Below, in pieces: positions 45,230 to 56,244 of a stretch of 64,000 nucleotides of DNA. Below the pieces are notes generated by a model. It was not told the origin of the DNA, searched no databases, and saw nothing but the letters and a program-made list of their open reading frames with translations. The stretch spans positions 67,531,468-67,595,467 of the forward strand of contig NC_088796.1 of assembly GCF_011386835.1 (NCBI RefSeq), in the 5' to 3' direction. The first letter of the stretch is position 1, and every line of letters starts with the position of its first letter. This stretch comes from Chrysemys picta bellii. Its lineage: Eukaryota; Chordata; Testudines; Emydidae. Position numbers and translations under genes: made by a program.

Positions 45230-46390
45230 CCTATCTCAAAAATAATATTTCGGAAATGGAGTGGGTTTAGAAAAGAGCTATGAGCATGATCAAGGACATG
45301 GAAAAACTCTTATATGAAGAGAGCTTGAAAAGATCAGGATTGTGTATCTTAGAAAGGAGATGAATAAGAAGGGACTTGATAAAAGTATATAAACAATGAA
45401 TGGTATAGAGAAGGTAGACTGGGCTTTTCTGTTCTCTTTCCCTCTCCCACCCCCAATCTAAGAACAAGGGGACTGTAACTGGGTCAGCCATCCTGGTTGG
45501 GTACGTCCATGGTCTTTAAACCAGTCCAGCCCTGGTATGGGGCCGCACTCCCAGGGCTTCCTCCCTGGAAACACTTTATTCCTGTGGCCCTCCCCAGGCT
45601 CAGTCCCTGCAGCCAGAGAGGAGCTCCCTCAATGCTCCCCACCAGCAGACTGTCTTTGGCTCAGTCCTAGCAGCCAGCCATGAGCCTCTCACTCCTGCGG
45701 TCCCTGCCAGCAATCTGAACTGTTCATGGCCCTGCTGCTCTTCCAGGCAGCCAGGCCTGCAGTCATTTCTTCTCCAGCTCCAAGCAGCAACTAACTGCTG
45801 CTCTGTTCTGCAGTTTCTTTTTATAGGCCACTCGTGGCCCCTGATTGGCCGTTCCAGTAGCCCCTCTGGTTGCTTCCTCACAACCCCTTTAGGCCGCTTG
45901 GAAGACCTCTCCACTGCTCCTTTCCTGGGATGGGTGTGGCAGATCCCTGAGGCCTCCAGCAGGGAGCCTTTGGGCCTCGTTCACCCTATCACAAGGACAT
46001 TCAATGAAATTAAAAGGTGGGAAGTTCAAAACTGATAATAGGAAATACTTTTCACCCAATGTGGGATTAAAGTGTGGAACTCATTGCTATGGTAAGTAAT
46101 TGGGGGCAAGAATTTATGAAAATTCATAAATGGATCAGATATCTAGATAGATATAAGGAATATTCAGAGTTGTTATAACCAACGATGACAGACTTTGGAA
46201 GGGATATTAAACTTCATGCTTTAGGTCTCAAGACAATATCTATTAGAGGATTAGGATGAGACCTATGAGGAGGGTCTTAGATTATCCCATATCTTCTTAC
46301 TATGGGTTTCTTTCACCTTTCTCTAAAGCATCTGGCACTGGCCACTGTCAGAGACAGACTATCGTACTAGATAGCTATTGCTGTACTGGA
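45230..46390 (+). repeat. Old CR1/L3-like LINE 3' region, split by an LTR
   Basis: GGAAAAACTCTTATATGAAG, then AATCTAAGAACAAGGGGAC before the LTR and ATTCAATGAAATTAAAAGGTG after it, correspond to the C-terminal coding end and 3' UTR of a CR1-type LINE. Its end near 46390 has ACTGGATCTGAACCAGGGCC. Decayed, no open frame. Confidence 0.65.
45474..45993 (-). mobile_element. Solo LTR, 520 bp, minus strand
   Basis: Read on the minus strand it starts TGTGATAGGGTGAACGAGGC and ends CCAGTTACA. A CCTATAAAAAG TATA box lies at about 45828-45818 with CAATCAGGGGCC upstream. Flanks GGGAC (45469-45473) and AGGAC (45994-45998) match at 4 of 5. Excising it rejoins the host CR1 text cleanly. No internal region remains. 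Confidence 0.8.
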
Positions 46391-46399
46391 TCTGAACCA

Positions 46400-47425
46400 G
46401 GGCCCATGTTCCTGTCTTTCACGTCATGATTATGTTTCTCTGTGTTTGGAAACTTCTAACTCACCTTTGGGCACTACCACAATATACATAACAGTCATAA
46501 GCTGGTGTGCATCCATTAGAGCTTTCTTAAGGTTGGTGGTCTCATCTCTGGGTACAGTACATAGCAATATTCAGGCTTTGAGGTCATTAATCATGACCAG
46601 ATTTGAATGTGACTGGATGGGGTGGAATTTCCAGGTTAGACGTTAATGGAAGAGAATATTCCTGTGTCCGTTTGTTATTGTCCATTCTCAATCTGATTGT
46701 ACGTAACGTAACGCCATCTTTGCCATTTCTCTTTTTTCTCCCAAGGTCAGACAGAGGCATCACTTTTTGAGGCAATGTCTTTTATGATTTCTGATAACCT
46801 GAGGAAAAACTTTTCCCTCCCCCCTACCCCCAATTTCTACAAATTGGAATAGAGAGTGCCTTCCTGTCTCAATCTTCCCTCTGTTACATTGGCCATAAAG
46901 TCATTTCTTTCTGGATTTAGACTGCTTTGTGCCTTTCAATTTCTACCTCTAGTTTATTGTCACTGGTTCTGCATTTGGTGGGAATATGCCTTTAGTTTTG
47001 CAACATTTCACTGTTATGTGATACTTTGCTACCATGATAAATCTCATCTAGCTTGTTGCTGTTTTTTTTAAAAATTGTTCTTCCCAATAACTTGTATATT
47101 AGTGTTTTAGGTGCTGGTCTAGCACTTGAGCATTTTTTGCTTTTGGGTAGCATTCTTTGCTTAGTCGTCAGGAGGTTAGCGTTGTTGATCCCTGGGAGCA
47201 GTGATCTATATGAGTGGATCAGGCTTTCATTTGGATCTAATTTTTGATTCTCTAGTGCTTTGCACTAGAGTAGAGTTTGCTACCCTGGTTAATATGAAAC
47301 CAGAAATTCATTATTCTTTTCTGTATGTTAATTAGCAGGGGAACTTTGCTCTGCCTTTTTTGCAGCTGTTGCTGCTGTGGTTCTTGTGCACATAAGAGTG
47401 TGTGTTGGCAGTCAGTTAAGGCTGG
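46400..47425. other. Presumed intron, no recognisable feature
   Basis: Unassigned sequence up to the target site of the Harbinger element. Confidence 0.45.
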
Positions 47426-47809
47426 ATCTCAGGGTATGTCTACACTATGAAATTAGGTCGAATTTATAGAAGTTGGTTGTTTAGAAATAGTTTTTATAAG
47501 GTCGATTGTGTGTGTCCCCACACAAAATGCTCTAAGTGCATTAAGTCGGTGGACTGCGTCCACAGTACCGAGGCTAGCGTCGACTTCCAGAGCGTTGCAC
47601 GGTGGTAGCTATCCCACAGTTCCCGCAGTCTCTGCTGCCCATTGGAATTCTGGGTTGTGATCCCAATGCCTGATGGGGCAAAAACAGTGTTGCGGGTGAT
47701 TCTGGGTACATGTTGTCAGGCCACATCCTCCCTCCCTCCCTGCCCTGAAAGTAATGGCAGACAATCATTTCTCGCCTTTTTTCAGCCCAGATGCCATAGC
47801 ACTGGGATC

Positions 47810-49165
47810 ATGGAGCCCACTCAGATCACCGCGGCAGTTATGAGCACTTTAAACACCACGCGCATTATCCTGGAGTATATGCAGGACCAGAACCTGCCAA
47901 GGCAAAACCAGGCCAGGAGGCGACGGCAGCGCAGCGACGAGAGTGATGAAGAAATAGACATGGACATAGACTTCTCACAAAGTACGGGCCCCAGCAATGT
48001 GCAAATCATGGTGTTAATGGGGCAGGTTCATGCCATGGAACGCCGATTCTGGGCCAGGGAAACAAGCACAGACTGGTGGGACCGTCTGGTGTTGCAGGTG
48101 TGGGACGATTCCCAGTGGCTGCGAAACTTTCGCATGCGTAGGGGCACTTTCATGGAACTCTGTGAGTTGCTTTCCCCTGCCCTGAAGCACCAGAATACCA
48201 AGATGAGAGCAGCCCTCACAGTTGAGAAGCAAGTGGCGATAGCCCTGTGGAAGCTTGCAACGCCAGACAGCTACCAGTCAGTCGGGAATCAATTTGGAGT
48301 GGGTAAATCTACTGTGGGGGCTGCAGTGATCCAAGTAGCCAACTCAATCAAAGAGCTGCTGGTATCAAGAGTAGTGACTCTGGGAAACATGCAGGTCATA
48401 GTGGATGGCTTTGCTGCAATGGGATTCCCTAATTATGGTGGGGCGATAGACGGAACCCATATCCCTATCTTGGCACCGGAGCACCAAGCCACCGAGTACA
48501 TAAACCGCAAGGGGTACTTCTCAATGCTGCTGCAAGCACTGGTGGATCACAAGGGACGTTTCGCTAACAGCAATGTGGGATGGCCGGGAAAGGTACATGA
48601 TGCTCGCATCTTCAGGAACTCTGGTCTGTTTCAAAAGTTGCAGGAAGGGACTTTCTTCCTAGACCAGAAAATAACCGCTGGGGATGTTGAAATGCCTATA
48701 GTTATCCTTGGGGACCCAGCCTACACCTTAATGCCATGGCTCATGAAGCCATACATAGGCAGCCTGGACAGTAGTCAGGTTCTGTTCAACTATAGGCTGA
48801 GCAAGTGCAGAATGGTGGTAGAATGTGCATTTGGACGTTTAAAAGTGCGCTGGCGCAGTTTACTGACTTGGATAGACCTCAGCTAAACCAATATTCCCAT
48901 TGTTGTTACTGCTTACTGTGCGCTCCACAATATCTGTGAGAGTAAGGGGGAGACATTTATGGCGGAGTGGGAGGTTGAGGCAAATCACCTGGCTGCTGAT
49001 GGCGCCCAGCCAGACACCGGGGCGGTTAGAAGAGCACAGCAGGGCGCGGTGTGCATCAGAGAAGCTTTGAAAACCAGTTTCATGACTGGCCAGACTACGT
49101 GTGAAAGTTCTGTTTGTTTCTCCTTGATGAAACCATCACCCCCTGTTCACTCTACTTCCCTATAA
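47810..49165 (+). pseudogene. Harbinger DDE transposase, one in-frame nonsense codon
   Basis: Cut-and-paste transposase related to HARBI1/PIF. Taking ATG 47810 as start (an in-frame ATG at 47642 also exists), residues 1-358 are open. An acidic and arginine-rich N-terminus is followed by a helix-turn-helix-like segment (about 153-175, SYQSVGNQFGVGKSTVGAAV) and the catalytic domain. D214 (GGAIDGTHIP), D302 (ILGDPAY) and E338 (VVECAFGRLK) form the DDE triad. TAA at 48884-48886 stops it where GAA would continue. The same frame then stays open to 49165 and includes LHNICESKGETFMAEWE, the conserved Harbinger C-terminal block. Thus a single substitution separates this copy from a 451-residue product. 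An AATAAA at 49223-49228 serves as its poly(A) signal. Confidence 0.88.
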
Positions 49166-49222
49166 GCTAACCACCCTTCCCCCTCCCCTTACCTCCCCCC
49201 TTCAATCACCGCTTGCAGAGGC

Positions 49223-49262
49223 AATAAAGTCATTGTTACTTCACATTCATGCATTCTTTATT
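49223..49262. terminator. Back-to-back convergent poly(A) signals of the Harbinger genes
   Basis: AATAAA on the plus strand at 49223-49228 follows the transposase. TTTATT at 49257-49262 is AATAAA for the minus-strand accessory gene. The two transcripts therefore overlap at their 3' ends. Confidence 0.7.
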
Positions 49263-50101
49263 AATTCATCACACAAATAGGGGGATAACTGCCAAGGTAG
49301 CCTGGGAGGGGTGGAGGAGGAGGGAAGCGCTGGGTGGGGTGGGGAAGGAGATAAGAACAAGGAGACGCTGCACTTTAAAACTTATTGAAGGCCAGCCTTC
49401 TGTTGCTTGGGCAATCCTCTGGGGTGGAGTGGCTGGGTGGCCGGAGTCTCCCCCATAGCGTTCTTGGGCGTCTGGGTGAGGAGGCAATGGAACTTGGGGA
49501 GGAGGGCTGTTGGTTACACAGGGGCTGTAGCGGCAGTCTGTGCTCCTGCTGTCTTTCCTGCAGCTCAACCATATGCTGGAGCATATCAGTTTGATGCTTC
49601 GGCAGCCGGAGCATCGACTCTTGCCTTCTGTCAGCAAGCTGACGCCACCTATCGTCTTCAGCCCGCCACCTCTCCTCGTGTTCATATTGTGCTTTTCTGC
49701 ACTCTGACATTGTCTGCCTCCACGCATTCTGCTGTGCTCTGTCAGCGTGGGAGGACATCTGGAGCTCTGAGAACATGTCATCCCGAGTGCGCCTTTTTCA
49801 CCTTCTAATCTTCACTAGCCTCTGCGAAGGAAAAACATTTGCAGCTGATGGAGGAGAAGGGAGAGGTGGTAGTTAAAAAGACACATTTTAGAGAACAATG
49901 GGTACACTCTTTCACGTTAAATCTTGCTGTTCGCATTACACAGCACATGTGCTTTCATTACAAGGTCGCATTTTTCCTCTTATATTGAGGACCTGCTGGT
50001 TTGGTGTGAGAAATCACTCACGCAGTGCCAGGCAACAGAATTCGGCTTGCAGGCAGCCATGGTAAGCCACAGTCTTTTGGCTTTTTTAACCTTCTTAACA
50101 T

Positions 50102-52945
50102 GGGTAAAAGAACTACTAGAGCCTCCCCTGGGATAGTGCTTGGGGTGTGCTATAGACCGCCGGGATCTACCCTGGATATGGACAGAGAAGTATTTAATGT
50201 TTTTAGGGAAGTAAATACGAATAGGAACTGTTTAATTATGGGAGACTTTAACTTCCCAGATATAGATTGGGGAACAAATGCTAGTAACAATAAAAGGGCG
50301 CAGATGTTCCTAGATGTGCTTGCTGATGAATTCCTTCATCAAGTAGTAGCTGAACCGACGAGGGGGGAGGCCATTTTAGATTTGGTTTTGGTCAGTAGTG
50401 AAGACCTCGTTGAGGAAATGGTTGTAGGGGATAACCTTGGCTCGAGTGATCATGAGCTAATTCGGTTTAAACTAAATGGAAGGATTAACAGAATTAAATT
50501 GGAGACTAGGGTTTATAATTTTAAAAAGGCTAATTTTAATAAATTAAGAGGACTGGTTAGGGAAGTGGATTGGGCTAACATATTTATGGATCTAAAGGCA
50601 GATGATGCCTGGGATTATTTTAAGTTAAAGTTGCAGGAGCTGTCGGAGGCCTGTATCCCGAGAAAGGGAAAGCGGTTAGTAGGCAAGAGATTTAGACTGA
50701 GCTGGATGAGCGAGCGTCTCAAAGGGGCGATTAAGAAAAAACAGAAAGCATACAAAGAGTGGAAGAGAGGAGGGATCAGTAAGGAAACTTACCTTATTGA
50801 GGTCAGAGCATGTAGTGATGGAGTGAGAAAGGCCAAAAGCCGTGTAGAGTTGGACCTTGCGAGGGGAATTAAAACCAATAGTAAGAGGTTTTATAGCCAT
50901 ATAAATAGGAAGAAAACAAAGAAAGAAGAAGTGGGACCACTGAAGACTGTAGCTGGAGTGGAGATTAAGGATAATCTAGGCATGGCACAATATCTAAACG
51001 AATATTTTGCATCGGTCTTTAATGAGTCAAATGAAGGGCTTAGGAATAGTGGCAGCGTGACAGAGGGGAATAAAGGAGGGGAGATTACCGTATCCGAGGT
51101 AGAAGCCAAACTTCAACACCTTAACGGGACTAAGTCGGGCGGACCGGATGATCTTCATCCAAGAATATTGAAGGAACTGGCGCGAGAAATAGCAGGCCCC
51201 TTAGCAATAATTTTTAATGAATCTTTAAACTCAGGGGTGGGACCATTGGACTAGAGAATAGCTAAAGTGGTTCCTATTTTCAAAAAAGGGAAAAAAGTGA
51301 CCCTGGTAACTACAGGCCTGTCAGTTTAACATCTGTAGTATGCAAAGTCCTGGAGAAAATTTTGAAGGAGAAAGTAGTTAAGGACCTTGAGGTCAATGGC
51401 AATTGCAACAAATTACAACATGGTTTTACCAGAGGCAGATTGTGCCAAACCAATCTGATCTCCTTCTTTGAGAAAGTAACAGACTTATTAGATAAGGGAA
51501 ATGCGGTGGACCTAATATACCTCGATTTCAGTAAAGCATTTGATACGGTACCGCATGAGGAATTATTGGTTAAATTGGAAAAGATGGGGATCGATATGAA
51601 AATCCAGAGGTGGATAAGGAACTGGTTAATGGGGAGACTGCAGCGGGTCGTACTGAAAGGTGAACTGTCAGGTTGGAGGGAGGTCACCAGTGGAGTTCCT
51701 CAAGGTTCGGTTTTGGGTCCCATTTTATTTAATCTATTTATTACTGACCTCGGGACCAAATGTAGGAGTGGGCTGATTAAGTTTGCGGATGACACAAAGT
51801 TGGGTGGTATTGCCAATTCGGAGAAGGATCGGGATATTCTGCAGGGAGACTTGAATGACCTGTAAATTGGAGTAACAGAAATAGGATGAAATTTAATAGT
51901 AAAAAGTGTAAGGTGATGCATTTAGGGATGACTAACAAGAATTTTAGTTACAAGCTGGGGACGCATCAGTTGGAAGTAACGGAGGAGGAGAAAGACCTCG
52001 GAGTCCTGGTAGACCGCAGGATGACTGAGTCGACAATGTGACGTAGCGGTGAAAAAAGCCAATGCGGTCTTAGGATGCATTAGGCGAGGTATATCTAGTA
52101 GGGATAAGGAGGTGCTGCTTCCGTGACATCATTTGGAGTACTGTGTGCAGTTCTGGTCTCCCATGTTTAAAAAGGATGAACTCAAACTGGAACGGGTACA
52201 GAGAAGGGCCACTAGGATGATCAGAGGAATGGAAAACCTGTCGTATGAAAGGAGACTCGAGGAGCTCGGTTTGTTTAGCCTAACCAAAAGAAGGCTTAGG
52301 GGGGATATGATTGCTCTCTTTAAATATATCAGAGGGATAAATACCAGGGAGGGAGAGGAATTATTTCAGCTCAGTACTAATGTGGACACGAGAACGAATG
52401 GATATAAACTGGCCGTGGGGAAGTTTAGGCTTGAATTTAGACTAAGGTTTCTAACCGTCAGAGGGGTGAAATATTGGAACAGCCTTCCGAGGGAAACGGT
52501 GGGAGCGAAGGACCTGTCTGGCTTTAGGATTAAGCTAGATAAGTTTATGGAGGGAATGGTTTAATGGGATAACGTGATTTTAGTCAAATCAACAGCGTGC
52601 CATCGCTGGTAAATAGTATCAATGGCCAATGAGGGTCTGGCTGGAGAATCTTGCGTACATGCTCGGGGTTCTACTGATTGCCATATTTGGGGTCCGAAAG
52701 GAATTTTCCTCCAGGGTAGATTGGCAGAGGCCCTGGAGGTTTTTCGCCTTCCTCCGCAGCATGGGGTGGGGGTCGCTAGCTGGAGGATTCTCTGCGACTT
52801 GAAGTCTTTAAATCACAGAATTTGGGGACTTCAACAGCAGAGTCAAGGGAAAGGGGTTGGGTCAGCTTTTGTGGCCTGCATCATGCAGGGGGTCAGACTA
52901 GATGATCATAATGGTCCCTTCTGACCTGAAAGTCTGAGTCTATGA
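50102..52945 (+). pseudogene. 5'-truncated CR1 inserted in Harbinger intron, ORF2 remnant
   Basis: Homology to the intact CR1 at 2951-7560 begins at TGGGTAAAAGAACTACTAGA, equal to about residue 155 of ORF2, so the start of the endonuclease and all of ORF1 are missing. GDFNFPDIDWG, SSDHELIRF, YLDFSKAFD, GVPQGS and KFADDTK are all recognisable. Damage: TGG to TAG at 51252-51254 (stop after PLD), a frameshift near 51290, another at 51862 (LNDL then stop), a small deletion near 52028, and about 25 bases lost near 52125. The last segment is open 52133-52564, followed by the CR1 3' UTR to 52945. Same subfamily as the intact copy, but older. Confidence 0.88.
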
Positions 52946-53105
52946 GGGAATGGTATCAAACAGCAGCGTCCTCATTTCCCATACCAAGCACCCATTGGGT
53001 TGGCCATTTAAAATGGGTTTGTAATTTAAAAGGAGGGGCTGCAGTTTCCGGGTTAACGTGCAGCATAAACCCAACTAACCCCCTTCCCTTCCACCCCACA
53101 CCCAA

Positions 53106-53501
53106 TTGTCTGGGATGATCACTAACAGCGGGGAACATTTCTGTTCAGAAGAGCAGGAACGGGCATCTCTGAACGTCCCCTTAATAAAATCACCCTATTT
53201 CAACCAGGTGACCGTGAATGATATCATTCTCCTGAGGATAAGAGAGAGAGATATGGAATGGATGTTGTCTGCATGCCAGCAAACAATGGGACCATACGCT
53301 GCCATGCTTTATGCATTTATTCCAGACTACGTGCTACTGGCCTGGCGTGGTAAAGTGTCCTACCATGTAGGACAAAATAAGGCAGACCTTCCCAGGAACC
53401 TTTTGCAAAGGCTTTGGGAGTATATGAAGGAGAGCTTTCTGGAGATGTCCCTGGAGGATTTCCGCTCCATCCCAATACACGTTAACAGACTTTTCCAGTA
53501 G
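53106..53501 (+). CDS. Unrecognised 131-aa ORF inside the Harbinger element
   Basis: Open frame on the transposase strand, within the intron of the minus-strand accessory gene and inside the transposon ends. I do not recognise the family. The product looks protein-like: a charged N-terminal half (SEEQERASLNVPLIKSPYF), then NDIILLRIRERDMEWMLSA, a hydrophobic patch (MGPYAAMLYAFIPDYVLLAW) and an amphipathic C-terminus (NLLQRLWEYMKESFLEMSLE). It has no zinc motif, signal peptide or clear membrane helix. An acceptor-like ACTAACAG precedes SGEHF at about 53130, so it could be a spliced exon instead of starting at ATG 53106. It may be a third Harbinger protein, a captured exon or chance. Confidence 0.4.
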   Translation: MSGMITNSGEHFCSEEQERASLNVPLIKSPYFNQVTVNDIILLRIRERDMEWMLSACQQTMGPYAAMLYAFIPDYVLLAWRGKVSYHVGQNKADLPRNLLQRLWEYMKESFLEMSLEDFRSIPIHVNRLFQ

Positions 53502-54949
53502 CTGTACTGGCCGCGAATGCCAGGGCAAATTAATCGTTAAACACGCTTGCTTTTAAACCATGTGTAATATTTACAAAGGTACACTCACCGGAGGTGCCTT
53601 GTGTGCTCTCAAAGTCTGGGAGCATGCCTTGAGTGGGTTCGGGGGTTACTGGTTCAAGGTCCAGGGTGAAAAACGTCTCCTGGCTGTTGGGGAAACCGGT
53701 TTTTCTGCTTCCTTGCTATGAGCTATCTTCAATGTCTTCATCATCATCTTCCTTGTCCCCAAAACCTGCTTCCGTGTTTCGTGATTCTCCAGTGACTGAG
53801 TCAAAGCACAGGGTTGGGGTAGTGGTGGCTGCATCCCCTAGCATGGCATGCAGCTTCAGCGTAGAAGCGGCGTGTCTGCGGCTCTGCCCCGGACCTTCCG
53901 TTTGCCTCTCGGGTTTTGTGGTAGGCTTGCCTTAGCTCCTTAATTTTCACGCGGCACTGCTTTGCGTCCCTGTTATGGCTTCTGTCCTTCATGCCCTTTG
54001 AGACTTTTTCTAATGTTTTGGCATTTCGTTTACTGCTCCGGAGTTCAGCTAGCACTGATTTGTCTCCCCATATGGTGAGCAGATCCCGTGTCTCCTGTTC
54101 GGTCCGTACTGGAGCTCTTTTGCGATCCTGGGACTCCATCATGGTTACCTGTACTGATGAGCTTTGCGTGTTCACCTGGGCTCTCCACCACGCTGGGCAA
54201 ACAGGAAATTAAAAATTTTGCGGGCCTTTTCCTGTCTACCTGGCCAGTGTATCTGAGTTGAGAGTGCTGTCCAGAGCGGTCACAATGGAGCACTCTGGGG
54301 TAGCTCCCGGAGGCCAATACTGTCACATTGCGTCCCCACTACCCCAAATCTGACCCGGAAAGGCCGGTTTCAGTGCTAATCCTCTCGTCGGAGGTGGATT
54401 AAAGAAATCGATTTAAAGAGCCCTTAAGTTGGAAAAAAAGGCTTCGTCGTGTGGACGGGTCCAGGCTTAAATCGAGGTAATGCTGCTAAATTCGACCTAA
54501 AATCATAGTGTAGACGAGGCCTCAAACTTCGGTCCCATAAAGTAGAATGGATTAGCTTGAACTATCATGGTTGTGTGACAGTAGTGGTATTGGTTCCTTT
54601 TGGGTGTTAAAGGCCCACTACAATGCTTTTCCTTGTAGTGCTTTTATAGCCAGTCTAATATTCTTTTGTATGTTTATTACGAACCCCAGGTATTTGTTTG
54701 TTCAGTCTTCATTTTACTCTGTTTTGGTTGTTTTGGGGCTCTTTCTGAAATCAAGGTTTGTCTTTAACAGGTTGACCTATAGGGCACATATATTTTAGAA
54801 GGTTTCCATAGGCAACAGTATGACCAGATCATCAGCATACTTTAGGCATTCTCACATATTATTAAGAATTGTTCTATAATTTTATTTATTTTTACAAATG
54901 TAACTACTGATATCCTTATTTTGTTTTTGTTTGTTTATTTTGAAGGAAA

Positions 54950-55215
54950 TACACCTCTACCCTGATATAACGCGGTCTGATATAACGCGAATTCGGATAT
55001 AATGTGGTAAAGCAGTGCTTGGGGGGGGGGGGGGGCTACTTTACCTCGTTAAATCCAAATTTGTGTTACTGCAAGCAGTTCCTCTGCGCTCTCCCTTTAC
55101 TTGCTGTGGCCTCCCTGCCCCAGCTCACCTCCGCTCCGCCTCCTCCCACGAGCGCGCCACAGCTCTGCTTCTCCCCCCCTTCCTCCCTCCCAGGCTTGCT
55201 GTGTCAGGGAGAATA
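54950..55215 (+). mobile_element. Tc1/mariner-pogo-like MITE, 3' end missing
   Basis: Starts ACACCTCTACCCTGATATAA directly after a TA, with tandem GATATAACGCG units (GGTCTGATATAACGCGAATT), a turtle MITE type whose other end mirrors the first. Only the left part is present. A 17-base G run at 55020 follows. The right boundary near 55215 is approximate. Confidence 0.6.
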
Positions 55216-55219
55216 CTGC

Positions 55220-56138
55220 GTTACTGTAATGCTCTTTATTTGGGGCTACACCTTACCACTACCCAGGAACTTAGCTTCTGCAGAATGTGGCGATTCATTT
55301 GTTTGCAGCTCTTCTCACAAGTAGTACATCATACTACTGCTCCATGATCTGCACTGGCTCCAGTTTGTTTTCCTGTGCAATAAAATGTATGGGTTTTAAT
55401 CTAAAAAGTCCTACGTGGTTTAGGACATGGGTATCCTCATTGACTGCATCTGGGCCCTTGCAATACTTCAGCAGTTAAGATCAGCTGAAGTGCTTGGTCT
55501 TAGCCCCTTAATTTAATTGGGAGGGGTCTGGAGGCAGGGCCGTCTGAATTAAGAATCCTCCACTGTGGAACTTGTTTTCCCCATTAGGCTTTCAGAACGG
55601 AATTTGATGACTTCTGAAAAAAAGTAATTGATATTTCTTGACTTTTTTCTGGAATGGAAGGCTCAGGATGATCTAAAACAGAGATCAGAGTCCAAAATAT
55701 GTATATATATATTTTTAAATTCATATGATTGTACCCAGACCTCTGCATGATGGGGGGCAGGGGTTGTATTTTTGAACAAATCAAACTAGTAATGCATTAG
55801 CAAGGAGACTTCCATCCTATTCCACCCTAGTCTTATCAGGCTTTTGGCCTACTCATTTGCAAACGTTTAGGTCTCCATTAGGAGGTTGAGCAGAAACCTG
55901 CTGACCTACCCTGACAGCAAGAACTTTTTTGGAAAAAGGTGGAGTTCTGCTAGAAAAAAATACAAAGTAGAATGTAGGACAGCTTTCAACCTGAACTTCA
56001 ACATCCAGCCCTCATCTTTTGTGATTGTGGTACAGAAAAGATACCCCAGCTAAGAGCCTAGCCCACATAAGTAGATATAGGTTTAAAGGGTACTCAGAAT
56101 TAAAAATGGAGCTATCAGTCTTCCTAATAACTAGATGG
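55220..56138. repeat. Mostly unassigned; ancient LINE-like piece at 55310-55480
   Basis: A block with TGATCTGCACTGGCTCCAGT and TTTTAATCTAAAAAGTCCTA resembles an old amniote LINE coding/3' region also seen near 7600. The rest of the interval holds nothing I can name. Confidence 0.35.
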
Positions 56139-56140
56139 CT

Positions 56141-56240
56141 AAAAGAACAGGAGTACTTGTGGCACCTTAGAGAGTAACAAATTTATTAGAGCATAAGCTT
56201 TCGTGGACTACAGCCCACTTCTTCGGATGCATACAGAGTG
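56141..56240 (-). repeat. Penelope-derived repeat with hammerhead-like core (copy E)
   Basis: On the minus strand: CCGAAGA (56226-56220, CUGA mutated to CCGA), a shortened stem (GTGG...CCAC), GAAA (56202-56199), GC-TTAT-GC, U16.1 (56190) and C17 (56189). It is a different subfamily from copies A-D, as shown by AACAGGAGTACTTGTGGCAC at the plus-strand left end. Confidence 0.65.
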
Positions 56241-56244
56241 GAAT

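Larger units (their letters stand above)
49375..54175 (-). pseudogene. Harbinger Myb/SANT-like accessory gene, two exons, frameshifted
   Basis: Minus-strand partner gene; in Harbinger elements this protein binds the transposon ends and brings the transposase into the nucleus. Exon 1 starts at ATG 54175 and encodes a trihelix/Myb-like domain (WGDKSVLAELRSSKRNAK, then DAKQCRVKIKELRQAYHKTR). Near 53805 a one-base shift moves the reading to an acidic segment (NTEAGFGDKEDDDEDIEDSS), soon followed by an in-frame stop. It would end at donor CTCCG|GTGAGT (53589/53588). Exon 2 follows an acceptor (TTCCTTCGCAG, cut near 49829) and runs RTRDDMFSELQMSSHADRAQ to the stop at 49375, with a glutamate/arginine-rich coiled-coil character. 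The intron now contains an inserted CR1 and an opposite-strand ORF. Confidence 0.78.
47432..54521 (+). mobile_element. Complete PIF/Harbinger DNA transposon with nested CR1
   Basis: Inverted ends GGGTATGTCTACACTATGAA (left) and GGCCTCGTCTACACTATGAT (inward from the right) continue in matching AGGTCGAATTTA. A 3-bp TCA flanks both sides (47429-47431, 54522-54524). It carries the two-gene set typical of Harbinger, a DDE transposase (plus strand) and a Myb/SANT-like DNA-binding protein (minus strand), arranged convergently with neighbouring poly(A) signals. Excluding the roughly 2.84-kb CR1 inserted at 50102-52945, the element is about 4.2 kb. Both genes are damaged, so this copy is not autonomous. 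Confidence 0.9.

Noticed and set aside
49269..49808. 170- and 133-codon frames overlapping Harbinger accessory exon 2 in other frames
   Set aside because: Only the minus-strand frame 49776-49375 matches the known accessory protein character and joins to exon 1; the others are shadows.
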